This document shows positions 34,361 through 42,126 of a DNA stretch of 64,000 nt, in pieces. Source of the stretch: SIRX01 sp965214475. GTDB lineage: Bacteria; Actinomycetota; Rubrobacteria; Rubrobacterales; Rubrobacteraceae. The notes beneath the pieces are model-generated. The model did not search any database, was not told where the DNA came from, and was given only the letters and a program-made list of their open reading frames with translations. The stretch lies in the NCBI GenBank assembly GCA_965214475.1, contig OZ243953.1, forward strand, positions 248,001-312,000, in the 5' to 3' direction. Position numbers and translations under genes: made by a program. Within the stretch, counting starts at the first letter, position 1; every line of letters starts with the position of its first letter.

Positions 34361-34808
34361 GATCGTCCTGCTCGACGCCGGGCCGCTCGGTCAGGTGACC
34401 CACCCGCGCGAGGAGGTGAACCGCGAGGTCGCCCTGTGGCTCAGGACTCCCCTCGACGCGGGCGTCTCCGTCCGTGTATCCGAGATCGCCGATTACGAAG
34501 TCCGTCGCGAGCTCCTGCGCGCCGGTAAGACCGAAGGCGTCGCCCGTCTCGATCGTCTCGCCGAGGAAATCGGCTACCTGTCTCTCTCCACGGAGGCCAT
34601 GAAGCTCGCTGCGCGCTTTTGGGCTGACGCCCGTAACCAGGGTCAACCCACCGCTCCCGACGAGTCCCTGGACGCCGACGTGATCTTGGCCGCGCAAGCG
34701 GTGCTGGCGGAAGACGAGGGCGTGAACCTCGTCGAGGTAGCAACCACCAACCCCCGCCACCTCTCCCGCTTCGTGGACGCAAAGCTCTGGCAGGAGATAC
34801 AAGCCTAG
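34353..34808 (+). CDS. PIN-domain toxin (second VapC)
   Basis: A 151-residue PIN protein beginning SRIVLLDAGPLGQVTHPREE, with Glu in VSEIADYEVRRELL and Asp residues in APDESLDADVILAAQAVL, then VATTNPRHLSRFVDAKLW. Same fold as VapC but a different branch from the toxin at 30432. TTG start inside the preceding antitoxin gene. It is convergent with the Xis-like gene, their stops overlapping by 4 bp. Confidence 0.8.
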   Translation: MSRIVLLDAGPLGQVTHPREEVNREVALWLRTPLDAGVSVRVSEIADYEVRRELLRAGKTEGVARLDRLAEEIGYLSLSTEAMKLAARFWADARNQGQPTAPDESLDADVILAAQAVLAEDEGVNLVEVATTNPRHLSRFVDAKLWQEIQA

Positions 34809-34999
34809 CCCCCGGCCTCCGGCTGCCGATGCTCCTCCAACCAGCGGTCGAGCTCCTTCCGACTAACCCGGACGCTACGCCCGATCCTGACCGAGGGGAT
34901 CTCCCCACTCCCAACCAACTCATACGCCCGGCTGCGGGCGATCTGCAACATCTCCGCCACCTCCGGGACCTTCAGGTACTCTCGCCTCTGTTCGTCCAT
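34805..34999 (-). CDS. xis: Xis-like MerR-type helix-turn-helix protein
   Basis: A 64-residue excisionase/HTH_17 protein: EYLKVPEVAEMLQIARSRAY, ELVGSGEIPSVRIGRSVRVS then RKELDRWLEEH. This is the winged-helix form used by phage and island excisionases. It is divergent from the LexA-like repressor with a palindrome between them, so the repressor could control excision. Confidence 0.82.
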   Translation of the reverse strand: MDEQRREYLKVPEVAEMLQIARSRAYELVGSGEIPSVRIGRSVRVSRKELDRWLEEHRQPEAGG

Positions 35000-35035
35000 T
35001 CCTTCCTCCCTTGAGCTATCGCTTGCTAGAACATA

Positions 35036-35055
35036 CTACAAAATTGTATTTGTAG
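35036..35055. promoter_or_regulatory. Palindromic operator between xis and the LexA-like gene
   Basis: CTACAAA-attgta-TTTGTAG: 7-bp perfect arms with six bases between, 36 bp upstream of xis and 57 bp upstream of the repressor start. The AT-rich core (ATTGTATTTGTAGTC) is suited to a promoter for either gene. It is unlike the actinobacterial LexA box (GAACxxxxGTTC), suggesting its own specificity. Confidence 0.6.
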
Positions 35056-35112
35056 TCAAGGCCAACATGCGCTACAGTACCTCCGGAGGCACTTTCGGGA
35101 AGGATGGTTCGG

Positions 35113-35742
35113 ATGCGAGAGAACTTCGAGAAGCGGGAGGAGATCCTTATGTATCTCGCCCAGCGGGCAGTGAGGCATGAGGGCTCTCCGAGCATCAAGG
35201 AGATCGGTGAAGCCGTAGGCCTGCGTAGCACCCAGACCGTCTTCAAGCACCTCAAGAAGCTCGAAGAAGCCGGATACGTCGAGCGGCAGAGCGGACGAGC
35301 CCGTGGCTTGATGCTCTCCCGGATGGGCTGGGAGGCCGTGGGGAGGACGCCTCTACTGGGACGCATCGCCGCCGGACGCGGCCTGGAGGCCATCGCCGAC
35401 GAGAGCGAGACTTTCTCTCTCCCAGCGGAGCTAATGCTCTCACCTTCGGGGAGGGGCCGCTATGCGCTGCGGGTCGTCGGCCAGAGCATGACCGGCGCCG
35501 GCATAGAGGATGGGGACCTCCTGGTCATCGAGGAGGATGAAGACCCGCCCGACGGGACCGTGGTCGTCGCCCTCCTCTACAACGGCGAGGAGGTAACTGT
35601 AAAGAGGCTCTACCAGGAAGGCGATCTTGTAAGGCTTAGTCCTGAGAACGGGGACCATGAGGACCTGGTCGTTCCCGCCGGAGACGTCATCATCCAGGGT
35701 GCAGTGGTCTACGTCGTGCATCCACCCAGGACCCGGCCCTAG
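35113..35742 (+). CDS. lexA: LexA-family repressor of the island
   Basis: A 209-residue LexA/S24 protein. N-terminal winged helix: FEKREEILMYLAQRAVRHEG then SPSIKEIGEAVGLRSTQTVF. The C-terminal self-cleaving domain has the Ala-Gly cleavage candidate in GRIAAGRGLEA, the Ser in RVVGQSMTGAGIEDGDLLV and the Lys in EEVTVKRLYQ. So the protein should be inactivated by RecA-stimulated self-cleavage after DNA damage. ATG 35113 is chosen as GGAAGG lies nine bases before it; ATG 35104 touches that site. It probably represses xis and itself from the palindrome at 35036. Confidence 0.87.
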   Translation: MRENFEKREEILMYLAQRAVRHEGSPSIKEIGEAVGLRSTQTVFKHLKKLEEAGYVERQSGRARGLMLSRMGWEAVGRTPLLGRIAAGRGLEAIADESETFSLPAELMLSPSGRGRYALRVVGQSMTGAGIEDGDLLVIEEDEDPPDGTVVVALLYNGEEVTVKRLYQEGDLVRLSPENGDHEDLVVPAGDVIIQGAVVYVVHPPRTRP

Positions 35743-35751
35743 AGGAGGCTC

Positions 35752-36705
35752 ATGAGGCCGCTGGAACGAGTCCTGGACGTCCTGGAAGTCGTCCGCGGCC
35801 CCGACGCTGCGGGAGAGCACTGGGCATTCTGCCCCGCCCACGACGACCGCAACACCCCGAACCTGCACATCGGAGAAGCCGAGGACGGCAGCGTCCTGCT
35901 GCGCTGCTTCGCGGGCTGCGAACAGACCGGGATCCTCTCCGCCCTCAAAGAGCGAGGTGTCCGAAGTCGCGACCTCTTCGCCCGCAACGGCGATGGCGGA
36001 GCGGGGGAGGGGGGTAACCTCCCCTCGAATAGCACTGCAACCGCGCAACCCCACCCCGCATCCGGCGTAGACAGCAGCGAAAAAGCGTTGCATCCCGAAA
36101 CGCAACCGGCCGCAACAGTGCAACCCTTTTGCACCCTCGAAACCTACGCCGAGGCGAAAGCGCTGCCGGTCATGTTCCTGAAGCAACTTGGTCTCTCCAC
36201 CATCAGCTACATGGGAAACAAAGCCGTGCGGATGCCGTACCTCAACGAGGACGGCTCGGAGGGCGCGGTGCGGCTCCGGATCTCCCAGGAGAAGTCTCCC
36301 GAGGGCGACAACCGTTTCCGCTGGCGCAAGGGATCGAAGCCCACGCTCTACGGCCTCTGGCGTATGGAGCGCGTCCGGCAGGCCGGATACGTGGTGCTAG
36401 TCGAAGGTGAGAGCGACTGCCACACCCTCTGGCATCATGGCATAGAAGCCCTCGGTGTCCCCGGCGCCACCAACTGGAAAGAGGAGTGGGCCGCACAACT
36501 GGACGGCGTCGAGAAGGTCTACGCGCTCGTCGAGCCCGACGAAGGCGGCGCAACCTTCGAGGAGAGACTGACCTCTTCCACCATCCGGGACCGGCTCTAC
36601 CTTGTCCGGCTGGAAGACGCCAAAGATGCCTCAGATCTCCACCTTCGGGATCCCGCCCTCTTCAAGCAGAACCTGCGATCCGCCTGCAAACGGGCGAGAC
36701 CCTAG
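35752..36705 (+). CDS. CHC2 zinc-finger / TOPRIM primase
   Basis: A 317-residue DNA primase-like protein. Zinc finger: CPAHDDRNTPNLHI and LRCFAGCEQ (CHC2 type). TOPRIM: VVLVEGESDCHTLWHHGIEA, then EPDEGG as the metal-binding acid pair. Such primases start replication of plasmids, satellites and phages. The frame ends at TAG 36703-36705, and the same frame reopens immediately into the ATPase gene at 36748; the two may once have been a single protein of about 760 residues. Confidence 0.82.
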   Translation: MRPLERVLDVLEVVRGPDAAGEHWAFCPAHDDRNTPNLHIGEAEDGSVLLRCFAGCEQTGILSALKERGVRSRDLFARNGDGGAGEGGNLPSNSTATAQPHPASGVDSSEKALHPETQPAATVQPFCTLETYAEAKALPVMFLKQLGLSTISYMGNKAVRMPYLNEDGSEGAVRLRISQEKSPEGDNRFRWRKGSKPTLYGLWRMERVRQAGYVVLVEGESDCHTLWHHGIEALGVPGATNWKEEWAAQLDGVEKVYALVEPDEGGATFEERLTSSTIRDRLYLVRLEDAKDASDLHLRDPALFKQNLRSACKRARP

Positions 36706-36747
36706 ACCGATACGGAGCGTGAGGAGACGGAGGCCCGTGCCCGCGAG

Positions 36748-38037
36748 GTGTGGGAACAGTGCAAGGAACTGGCCCACGAAGAGCGCATCCTCGACCGCTT
36801 TGCAGCCGAGCTCGGACGCTCGGACCTCGCCGGCGAGAGTCAGGCCGCGAAGCTCCTCTACCTGGCCCTCACGAGTCGCCTTCTGGAGAAGATCGTGAGC
36901 GTCGCCGTCAAAGGCCCATCCTCCGGCGGCAAGACCTACCTCGTCGAGCGGGTCCTCTCCTACTTCCCCGAGAGCGCCTACTACGCTCTCACCGCCATGA
37001 GCGAACGTACCCTCGCCTACTCCGAGGAGCCCATTCGACACAGGTTCCTCGTCATCTACGAGGCCGAGGGCATGTCCGGAGACTTCGCCACCTACCTCAT
37101 GCGTTCCCTGCTCTCCGAGGGCCGGGTCCGCTACGAGACCGTCGAGAGCACCAAAGACGGCATCCGTCCCCGTCTCATAGAGCGGGAAGGCCCGACCGGC
37201 CTCATCGTCACCACCACCGCCGTCAGGCTACACCCCGAGAACGAGACCCGGATGCTCTCCCTAACCGTCACCGACACCCAGGACCAAACCAGGGACGTGA
37301 TCCGCGCCCTGGCGAAAGGCAAGACCGAACAAACAGACTTCACCCCCTGGCTCGCCCTGCAAGAATGGCTCGAAAGCGCCGAGCACCGGGTTACAATTCC
37401 CTACGCGGAAGCTCTCGCCGAACTCGTCCCGCCCGTGGCCGTCAGGCTCCGTCGGGACTTCGGGGCAGTCCTGAACCTCATCCGCGCCCACGCCGTACTC
37501 CACCAGGCCAGCCGCGACCGAGACGCCGATGGCCGCATCATCGCCTCTCTCGACGACTACGAGGCCGTCCGAGACCTCGTCCAGGATCTCGTCTCCGAAG
37601 GCATAGACGCCACAGTCTCCACCACGGTCCGGGAAGCTGTCGCCGCGGTGAGCCGGCTGCGCGAAGATTCGGAAGGCGAACCCATCTCCATAGCGGAGGT
37701 TGCCAAAGAGCTCGGCCTCGACAAGTCCGCCGCCTCCAGGCGGATTCGCAACGCCACCGACCAGGGATACCTCAAGAACCTCGAAGATCGTCGCGGCAAG
37801 CCCGCCCGCCTGGTCCCTAGTGACCCGCTCCCGGAAGACCTCCGGATACTGCCCGCCACCGAAGAATTGCACCGTTGCACGACCGATGCAAAGGAGCAAC
37901 GCAACGGTTCGGGTCCTGAAAAGCCCATAGATACACCACTTTCACCTGACCGTTGCAGTGTTGCAGAGGAAAACGGGGAGAGGGAGACCCCCCTCCCCGC
38001 ACCTGACGAAAACGGGCGGGTGAAGTTCACGCTATGA
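36748..38037 (+). CDS. P-loop ATPase / helicase-like replication protein
   Basis: A 429-residue protein with Walker A GPSSGGKTYLVERVL at about residue 57 and a Walker B-like FLVIYEAEGM. A winged helix (PISIAEVAKELGLDKSAASR, RIRNATDQGYLKN) lies in the C-terminal third, followed by a disordered tail. Resembles primase-linked ATPases of mobile elements. GTG start at 36748, with GGAGG 14 bases before it, a long gap. The 14 codons between the primase stop and this GTG are open in the same frame. Confidence 0.75.
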   Translation: MWEQCKELAHEERILDRFAAELGRSDLAGESQAAKLLYLALTSRLLEKIVSVAVKGPSSGGKTYLVERVLSYFPESAYYALTAMSERTLAYSEEPIRHRFLVIYEAEGMSGDFATYLMRSLLSEGRVRYETVESTKDGIRPRLIEREGPTGLIVTTTAVRLHPENETRMLSLTVTDTQDQTRDVIRALAKGKTEQTDFTPWLALQEWLESAEHRVTIPYAEALAELVPPVAVRLRRDFGAVLNLIRAHAVLHQASRDRDADGRIIASLDDYEAVRDLVQDLVSEGIDATVSTTVREAVAAVSRLREDSEGEPISIAEVAKELGLDKSAASRRIRNATDQGYLKNLEDRRGKPARLVPSDPLPEDLRILPATEELHRCTTDAKEQRNGSGPEKPIDTPLSPDRCSVAEENGERETPLPAPDENGRVKFTL

Positions 38038-38414
38038 CTGCCGTAGCAACAGCTCGTGAAACGCGGACCTCGGACGCCAGCGTCCTATTGGAGGAGTTGC
38101 GCTGCCAGGGCGCTCGTCTCCAGGCCAACGGCCTCACGTTGCGCGTAGACGCCCCGGCAGAGGTCGTCACCGACGAGTTGCTCGCCACTTGCCAGGAGAA
38201 CAAGCGGGACCTCATAAGGCTCCTCGAACGGGAGCGTCTCAGGCTCGAAGCCGCCGACCGGCGGGGCCTCGTTATAAGGTGGGCAAAGGAGCCCGGCTAC
38301 ATAGCGTTCCACGATCCCACCACCGGAGAGTGGCACGAGGTCAAAGCCTCCGAGTGTCCGCCCTCCATAGTGGAAACCGCGAGGGCAAACCGTCGTAGGA
38401 GTAAGGGTAAATGA
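38034..38414 (+). CDS. TubC N-terminal docking domain-related protein
   Basis: A 126-residue protein with a TubC-docking-like fold near the N-terminus: LLEELRCQGARLQANGLTLR, then VDAPAEVVTDELLATCQENK and RDLIRLLERERL. Such stand-alone domains are common in plasmid and island replication modules; role unknown. The remainder (GYIAFHDPTTGEWHEVKASE) may bind a nucleic acid or protein. Overlaps the ATPase stop by 4 bp and the next gene by 4 bp. Confidence 0.7.
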   Translation: MTAVATARETRTSDASVLLEELRCQGARLQANGLTLRVDAPAEVVTDELLATCQENKRDLIRLLERERLRLEAADRRGLVIRWAKEPGYIAFHDPTTGEWHEVKASECPPSIVETARANRRRSKGK

Positions 38415-38686
38415 GCAGCTACAACGAGATGGACCGCCACCGTAAGCGTGCCCGCGCCCTCTACTTGGAGCTCCGGGCGCTCGGGATTGAGATCTGTGTC
38501 GAAGGCGACGGTGATTGTGCCACGGGCTACCGCATCGTAGTTGGTGACTTCAAATCTCTTTCTCCAGTACACGCGGACGCCATCAAACGCCGCGTCATAG
38601 AAAACGAGACGGGGCTCGCCGAGATCATCTTGAGTCGCTACGATCCCAACCTCCACGCCGTCCGTAGAGAAGGCAGTTGCAGTTGA
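38411..38686 (+). CDS. Hypothetical protein, 91 aa
   Basis: Not recognised. It begins MSSYNEMDRHRKRARALYLE and contains LRALGIEICVEGDGDCATGY. Coupled by 4-bp overlap to the TubC-like gene, so it belongs to the replication operon. Confidence 0.55.
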   Translation: MSSYNEMDRHRKRARALYLELRALGIEICVEGDGDCATGYRIVVGDFKSLSPVHADAIKRRVIENETGLAEIILSRYDPNLHAVRREGSCS

Positions 38687-38703
38687 GCAAAGAGCCATCA
38701 GCC

Positions 38704-38742
38704 GTGTGTGAGAATCCCTATATAAGAGAGAAAGTCACACAC
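38704..38742. promoter_or_regulatory. Inverted repeat over a TATA-like box
   Basis: GTGTGTGA (38704-38711) and TCACACAC (38735-38742) flank CTATATAAGAG. An operator/promoter for the membrane-protein gene at 38768 is likely. Confidence 0.5.
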
Positions 38743-38767
38743 ACACGCACGGGACAAAGAGAGGCGC

Positions 38768-39373
38768 TTGGACTTCGAAACTACATCGAACGGCAACAAC
38801 GGCGGAAGAGCATCCCGAGGCTTCTCCGATTTTTCAACCGGCAGTGGTGGTGAGGATGGACGCCACCACCAGAGATCTTCGGGGATGGGATCTAAGCCAG
38901 GCGATTTCCGAATACCCGCTGGCTCCAGGAAATCCGCGTTGGTCTACTGCGCTCTCGCCGCCTACCGAGCGGATCTTCTCGACCCGAAAGAACTCGGAGA
39001 GGTCCGCGGCCGGGACGTTGACGAAGCAGGTCTTCAGCGAGCTCTCTACCGTTCCTCGGTCGGCGAGATCGAACATGCCATCGGCCCCATCTTGAAGGGC
39101 CGCAAGGTAGTAGTCGAAGGTCATCTCGCCGGAGCAGGACGCACCGCCCTTGAGAGGTTGGGAGCCGAAGTGGAGGAGCTGCAGCTCGAAGACGAGAAGC
39201 GCTACATAGATATGACCCCCGTCATCTTCGTCTTTGCAGCGGTGGCTATGGCCGTCCGCTACATCTCACTTGGACTCGACGACCAGGATCTCTACATCCT
39301 GGCCGGTATCAGCTTTGCCCTGATGTACGGTCTCCGTCCTTTTTTCTCGAAGATGCAGCGTCCCAGGGAGTAG
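38768..39373 (+). CDS. Hypothetical protein with two C-terminal membrane helices
   Basis: A 201-residue protein, not recognised. The first 50 residues are Gly/Ser-rich; the middle (LVYCALAAYRADLLDPKELG, VEGHLAGAGRTALERLGAEV) looks like a small alpha/beta domain; two hydrophobic helices follow at about 150-168 and 175-190 (VIFVFAAVAMAVRYISLGL and LYILAGISFALMYGL). TTG start. It is followed after 9 bp by the nuclease fusion. Confidence 0.55.
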   Translation: MDFETTSNGNNGGRASRGFSDFSTGSGGEDGRHHQRSSGMGSKPGDFRIPAGSRKSALVYCALAAYRADLLDPKELGEVRGRDVDEAGLQRALYRSSVGEIEHAIGPILKGRKVVVEGHLAGAGRTALERLGAEVEELQLEDEKRYIDMTPVIFVFAAVAMAVRYISLGLDDQDLYILAGISFALMYGLRPFFSKMQRPRE

Positions 39374-39379
39374 AGGCCC

Positions 39380-40390
39380 CTGAAAGTAGCAACACATCTC
39401 ATCTTCGCCGAGTGCTGCGGCTTCGCCACCAGTGCCATCTTCAACGTCCACTACGAGACACCATCAGTCCTCATCGCTGCAACTGCCTCGGTCTTGCCAG
39501 ATGCCGATTACCCGAAGAGTTGGATCGGCCACCAGCTCGGCTCCATCTCCGAAGATCTGAATCGCTTCTTCGGCCACAGGAGCTTCATGCACTCATTGTT
39601 CGCCCTGGTACTCGTGACTGTAGTTCTCGGCCTGCCCTTGTGGTGGATCTTCGGGCGTCCTGCCGTAATTGTTGCTGTCTTTGTCGGCTATGGATCTCAT
39701 CTACTGGCCGACATGATGACCCTGGGTGGCGTCCAGCTCTTCTGGCCCAGCAGACTCATAGCCGTCTTGCCCGGCCGCGACGAGTACCGGGTAGTCTCCG
39801 GCGGCAACTCCGAAAGGGTATTCGTCGCCATAGCTCTCATCCTTGCCTTGCTCTTCTACCCTGTTTCTCGGTTGGGCTTCGACGGCCTGATCTACCGCAT
39901 GGGAGGATCAGACACCCTCTACGGCCAGGTTACCAAGGTGACCGATGGAGACACCATCAAGGTAGAGACCCAGAACCGGACCACTCCCGTGAGACTCATA
40001 GGAGTAGACACTCCAGAGACCGTGGCTCCAGATCAGCCAATAGGCTGCTACGGCAAGAAGGCCAGCGACTACACAAAACAGGTGATCTACGAACGACAGA
40101 CCAACGAAAAAGGCCGCATCCTGCGCGAAGGACGCCTGGTGAGGCTGGAGATCCCGCGCATCGGTGATTCGGAAGACGCCTACGGCCGGACTCTCGCCTA
40201 CGTATACATAGACACCAACAACGATGGCCGTTACGAGCACCTCTATAACGAGGACCTGATCCAACTCGGTCTTGCCCGAACAACCACCTTCTCCCACGCC
40301 CACAGCCGGGAGTTCAAGCGGCTGCGCGATGAAGCGGAGGAGAGAGGCGCCGGCTTATGGAGTGCCTGTCCTGACGTAGAGGATTCCTGA
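39380..40390 (+). CDS. YdjM-type membrane hydrolase fused to a staphylococcal-nuclease domain, CTG start
   Basis: A 336-residue fusion. Residues 1-165 are a YdjM/DUF457 membrane metal-dependent hydrolase: THLIFAECCGF, SVLPDADYPKSWIGHQLG, FGHRSFMHSLFALV and GYGSHLLADMMTLGG, with several hydrophobic helices. Residues 185-336 are a thermonuclease (SNase): GQVTKVTDGDTIKVETQ, PVRLIGVDTPETVAP, DAYGRTLAYVYID. The TTG at 39494 would lose the conserved His of THLIFAE; the only in-frame candidate that keeps it is CTG at 39380, nine bases after AGGGAG. YdjM is an SOS-induced gene in E. coli. A membrane-held nuclease may act on incoming DNA, which is inference. Confidence 0.75.
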   Translation: MKVATHLIFAECCGFATSAIFNVHYETPSVLIAATASVLPDADYPKSWIGHQLGSISEDLNRFFGHRSFMHSLFALVLVTVVLGLPLWWIFGRPAVIVAVFVGYGSHLLADMMTLGGVQLFWPSRLIAVLPGRDEYRVVSGGNSERVFVAIALILALLFYPVSRLGFDGLIYRMGGSDTLYGQVTKVTDGDTIKVETQNRTTPVRLIGVDTPETVAPDQPIGCYGKKASDYTKQVIYERQTNEKGRILREGRLVRLEIPRIGDSEDAYGRTLAYVYIDTNNDGRYEHLYNEDLIQLGLARTTTFSHAHSREFKRLRDEAEERGAGLWSACPDVEDS

Positions 40391-40890
40391 TGGAGCAGAT
40401 ACTGCGATAAGAACTTGCATGGCGGTAGCCGATCGAGACTACCAGGCTCCCACGATGGACTCGTACACCCACCTCCCAGGCGGCTCTATGCCGCCCCTTC
40501 GGGGTTGCCGGCTTCGCCCGCAACCTGGCAGGAACCGGGCTGTGCTCCCGTTGAGTGCGAGAGCGAATGTCGAAGCTCTATGAGGCGGCCCGCAGACGCC
40601 TCCGCAGGCTCCGGCGTCCCCGGTCCTTTACCAACGTCTCGGAGATCGAAACATTGTAGGAGCGCAGAGCCGCCCTGACGGTCAGCACCCCGCCCCAATC
40701 CCCACTCGAAAACCAACTTCCAATTTGACCTGAACTCGCTACACGTTTTGCCTACGTCACAGAAGGCTACGCCGGCGGGCCGGGCACGGCTTCGCCGCCT
40801 TCCAGGTCTCAAGGGGCCTCCATACCGACCGTACCCTGCCCCTTGACATCCCCGGCCCGCCGGCTCCATTTGCCTATAGGCAGCCAAAAC
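40391..40890. other. 500-bp gene-free stretch
   Basis: No convincing gene on either strand. Several small GC-rich hairpins are visible (around 40470-40530 and 40770-40855). Overlapping open frames on both strands are low-complexity. It could hold an origin or transfer site of the element, but no iteron series was seen. Confidence 0.4.
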
Positions 40891-41361
40891 ATGATTCCTA
40901 GCAGCGATACATCCAGCTCTTCTTCCTTTCCCCTCGGCGGGGCGGTGGCCTTCTGCGGTTCCCGCCACGGCTCACCCTTTCCTGTCTCTCCTGTCGTGGC
41001 GGCGGTGCTCACCTCTGGCGGTTCTGTGCGCGTCGGCTGTGCTCCCGGTGTCGATGCGGCCGTCCGCTCCTGCTGCCCCTCAGCGGTCGTGGTCCGGGCA
41101 TCGTCTTTCTCCGGTCCGTCTCGCGCCCGGCTGGCTGCTCGTACCCGCGCGGTGGTCGCCGGCGTTTCCGCTCTTTGCGTCTTTCCACCCGCAGGCGGCG
41201 CTCTTGGCCCTGGCTCCTCGCTTGCCATCAGCGAGGCCCTACGGTGCGGCCTGCCCGTCTGGTGCGCTGGCCCTCGTCCGTCTGTCTCCGCGCCCTGGTC
41301 ACCGCTGCGTCTGGCGGGGGTGTCCGGTTTCGTTTGTCTTCCCGCTCCATCACTATTTTAA
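40891..41361 (+). CDS. SLOG/DprA-like Rossmann protein
   Basis: A 156-residue protein with the nucleotide-binding SLOG pattern: GGAVAFCGSRHGSPFPVSPV, then GGSVRVGCAPGVDAAVRSCC and a Gly/Ser-rich stretch before SEALRCGLPVWCAG. The codon and residue use is odd (very Ser, Cys, Ala and Pro rich) and a long antisense frame exists at 40809-41228, so coding is not certain. SLOG domains bind nucleotide-derived signals and often sit in defence or conflict systems. Start ATG 40891; TTG 40843 is an alternative. Confidence 0.6.
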   Translation: MIPSSDTSSSSSFPLGGAVAFCGSRHGSPFPVSPVVAAVLTSGGSVRVGCAPGVDAAVRSCCPSAVVVRASSFSGPSRARLAARTRAVVAGVSALCVFPPAGGALGPGSSLAISEALRCGLPVWCAGPRPSVSAPWSPLRLAGVSGFVCLPAPSLF

Positions 41362-41430
41362 TTGCAATGATTTTCCTGCAAAACAAGCAAATAAAGGGGT
41401 GTAAATGTAGCAAATTGCCGTACTATTAAT

Positions 41431-41478
41431 GTACGCGCACAATATAGCGCGACATACAAAACGCTCCGGCGGTGCGCG
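41431..41478. promoter_or_regulatory. GTACGCGCAC inverted repeat before the SWIM gene
   Basis: GTACGCGCAC at 41431-41440 and GTGCGCG at 41472-41478, imperfect inverted repeat 34 bp upstream of the SWIM gene. A closely related, longer palindrome lies upstream of the DUF6788 gene at 47211. Confidence 0.55.
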
Positions 41479-41511
41479 AACACCCCGGAGCCCGGCCCAA
41501 GGAGGAAACCC

Positions 41512-42030
41512 TTGAGCAAGCAGAGTGTAGCGGAGAAGACGCGAGCGCGGCGGTCGAAGCCCGCCCCGTCTCGCGCATTGCGGGGAGTGGATCTCTACCG
41601 CGAGCATGGCCGTGAGGTTCGACCGATGGACAATGGCTTTTGGAGCGTGCCGTCGTGCAGTGGCCGCAAGCCCTACGCGGTGGATCTCGCTAGCGAGTCC
41701 TGTACTTGCCCTGACTGGCGGGAGCAGCGTAAGCCCTGCAAGCACGTCTTCGCGGCCGCGATAGCGATTTCGCGGCGGGGTCGGACATCTGGCCGGATCG
41801 AGGAGCTTCGCGAGCGGCGCGCGGAGGAGGTCGCGTTGAAGATCTCCGAGCCGTCACCCGCTCGGCCGACGCTCGGTGACTGCCAGCGATCCTACAAGCT
41901 ATTCCTCGCGGCCAGCGCACTCTATCCCCGAGATGGCGTGCTCGTGGACGAGGCGCGCAAGCGCCATCAGGCGGTACTCGCCGCTCACGACGAATACGTG
42001 GTCGCAGAGCTTTCGGGAGGGGCGGCGTGA
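41512..42030 (+). CDS. SWIM zinc-finger protein
   Basis: A 172-residue protein with a SWIM finger (SCTCPDWREQRKPCKHVFAA: CxC then CxH) at about 63-82, a zinc-binding module for DNA or protein. The C-terminal helical region (YKLFLAASALYPRDGVLVDE) has no known domain. TTG start with AAGGAGG. Its stop TGA forms a GTGA overlap with the start of the next gene, and the 4.86-kb transposon inserted just after that point. Confidence 0.82.
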   Translation: MSKQSVAEKTRARRSKPAPSRALRGVDLYREHGREVRPMDNGFWSVPSCSGRKPYAVDLASESCTCPDWREQRKPCKHVFAAAIAISRRGRTSGRIEELRERRAEEVALKISEPSPARPTLGDCQRSYKLFLAASALYPRDGVLVDEARKRHQAVLAAHDEYVVAELSGGAA

Positions 42031-42040
42031 GCGCCGCCCT
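42019..42040 (+). repeat. 22-bp target duplication, left copy
   Basis: A GC-rich palindromic sequence (GGGGCGGCG-TGAG-CGCCGCCCT) containing the SWIM stop and the following GTG start. The same 22 bp lie at 46905-46926, directly after the right inverted repeat of the transposon. Confidence 0.8.
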
Positions 42041-42126
42041 CTGGACTTTGGCATTTTCAAGCAGCGATCTGGCGAACAGACCGCATGAAAGATACCAAGA
42101 ATATAATCGGATCTGGCTAGATCAAG

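Noticed and set aside
33705..34802. Long minus-strand open frame of 365 codons
   Set aside because: It is antisense to three plus-strand genes with good ribosome sites and a PIN-domain match; the protein is low-complexity and matches nothing.
40809..41228. Minus-strand frame rich in Ala, Thr and Pro
   Set aside because: Low complexity and antisense to a frame with a SLOG pattern; kept out, though strand choice here is not certain.
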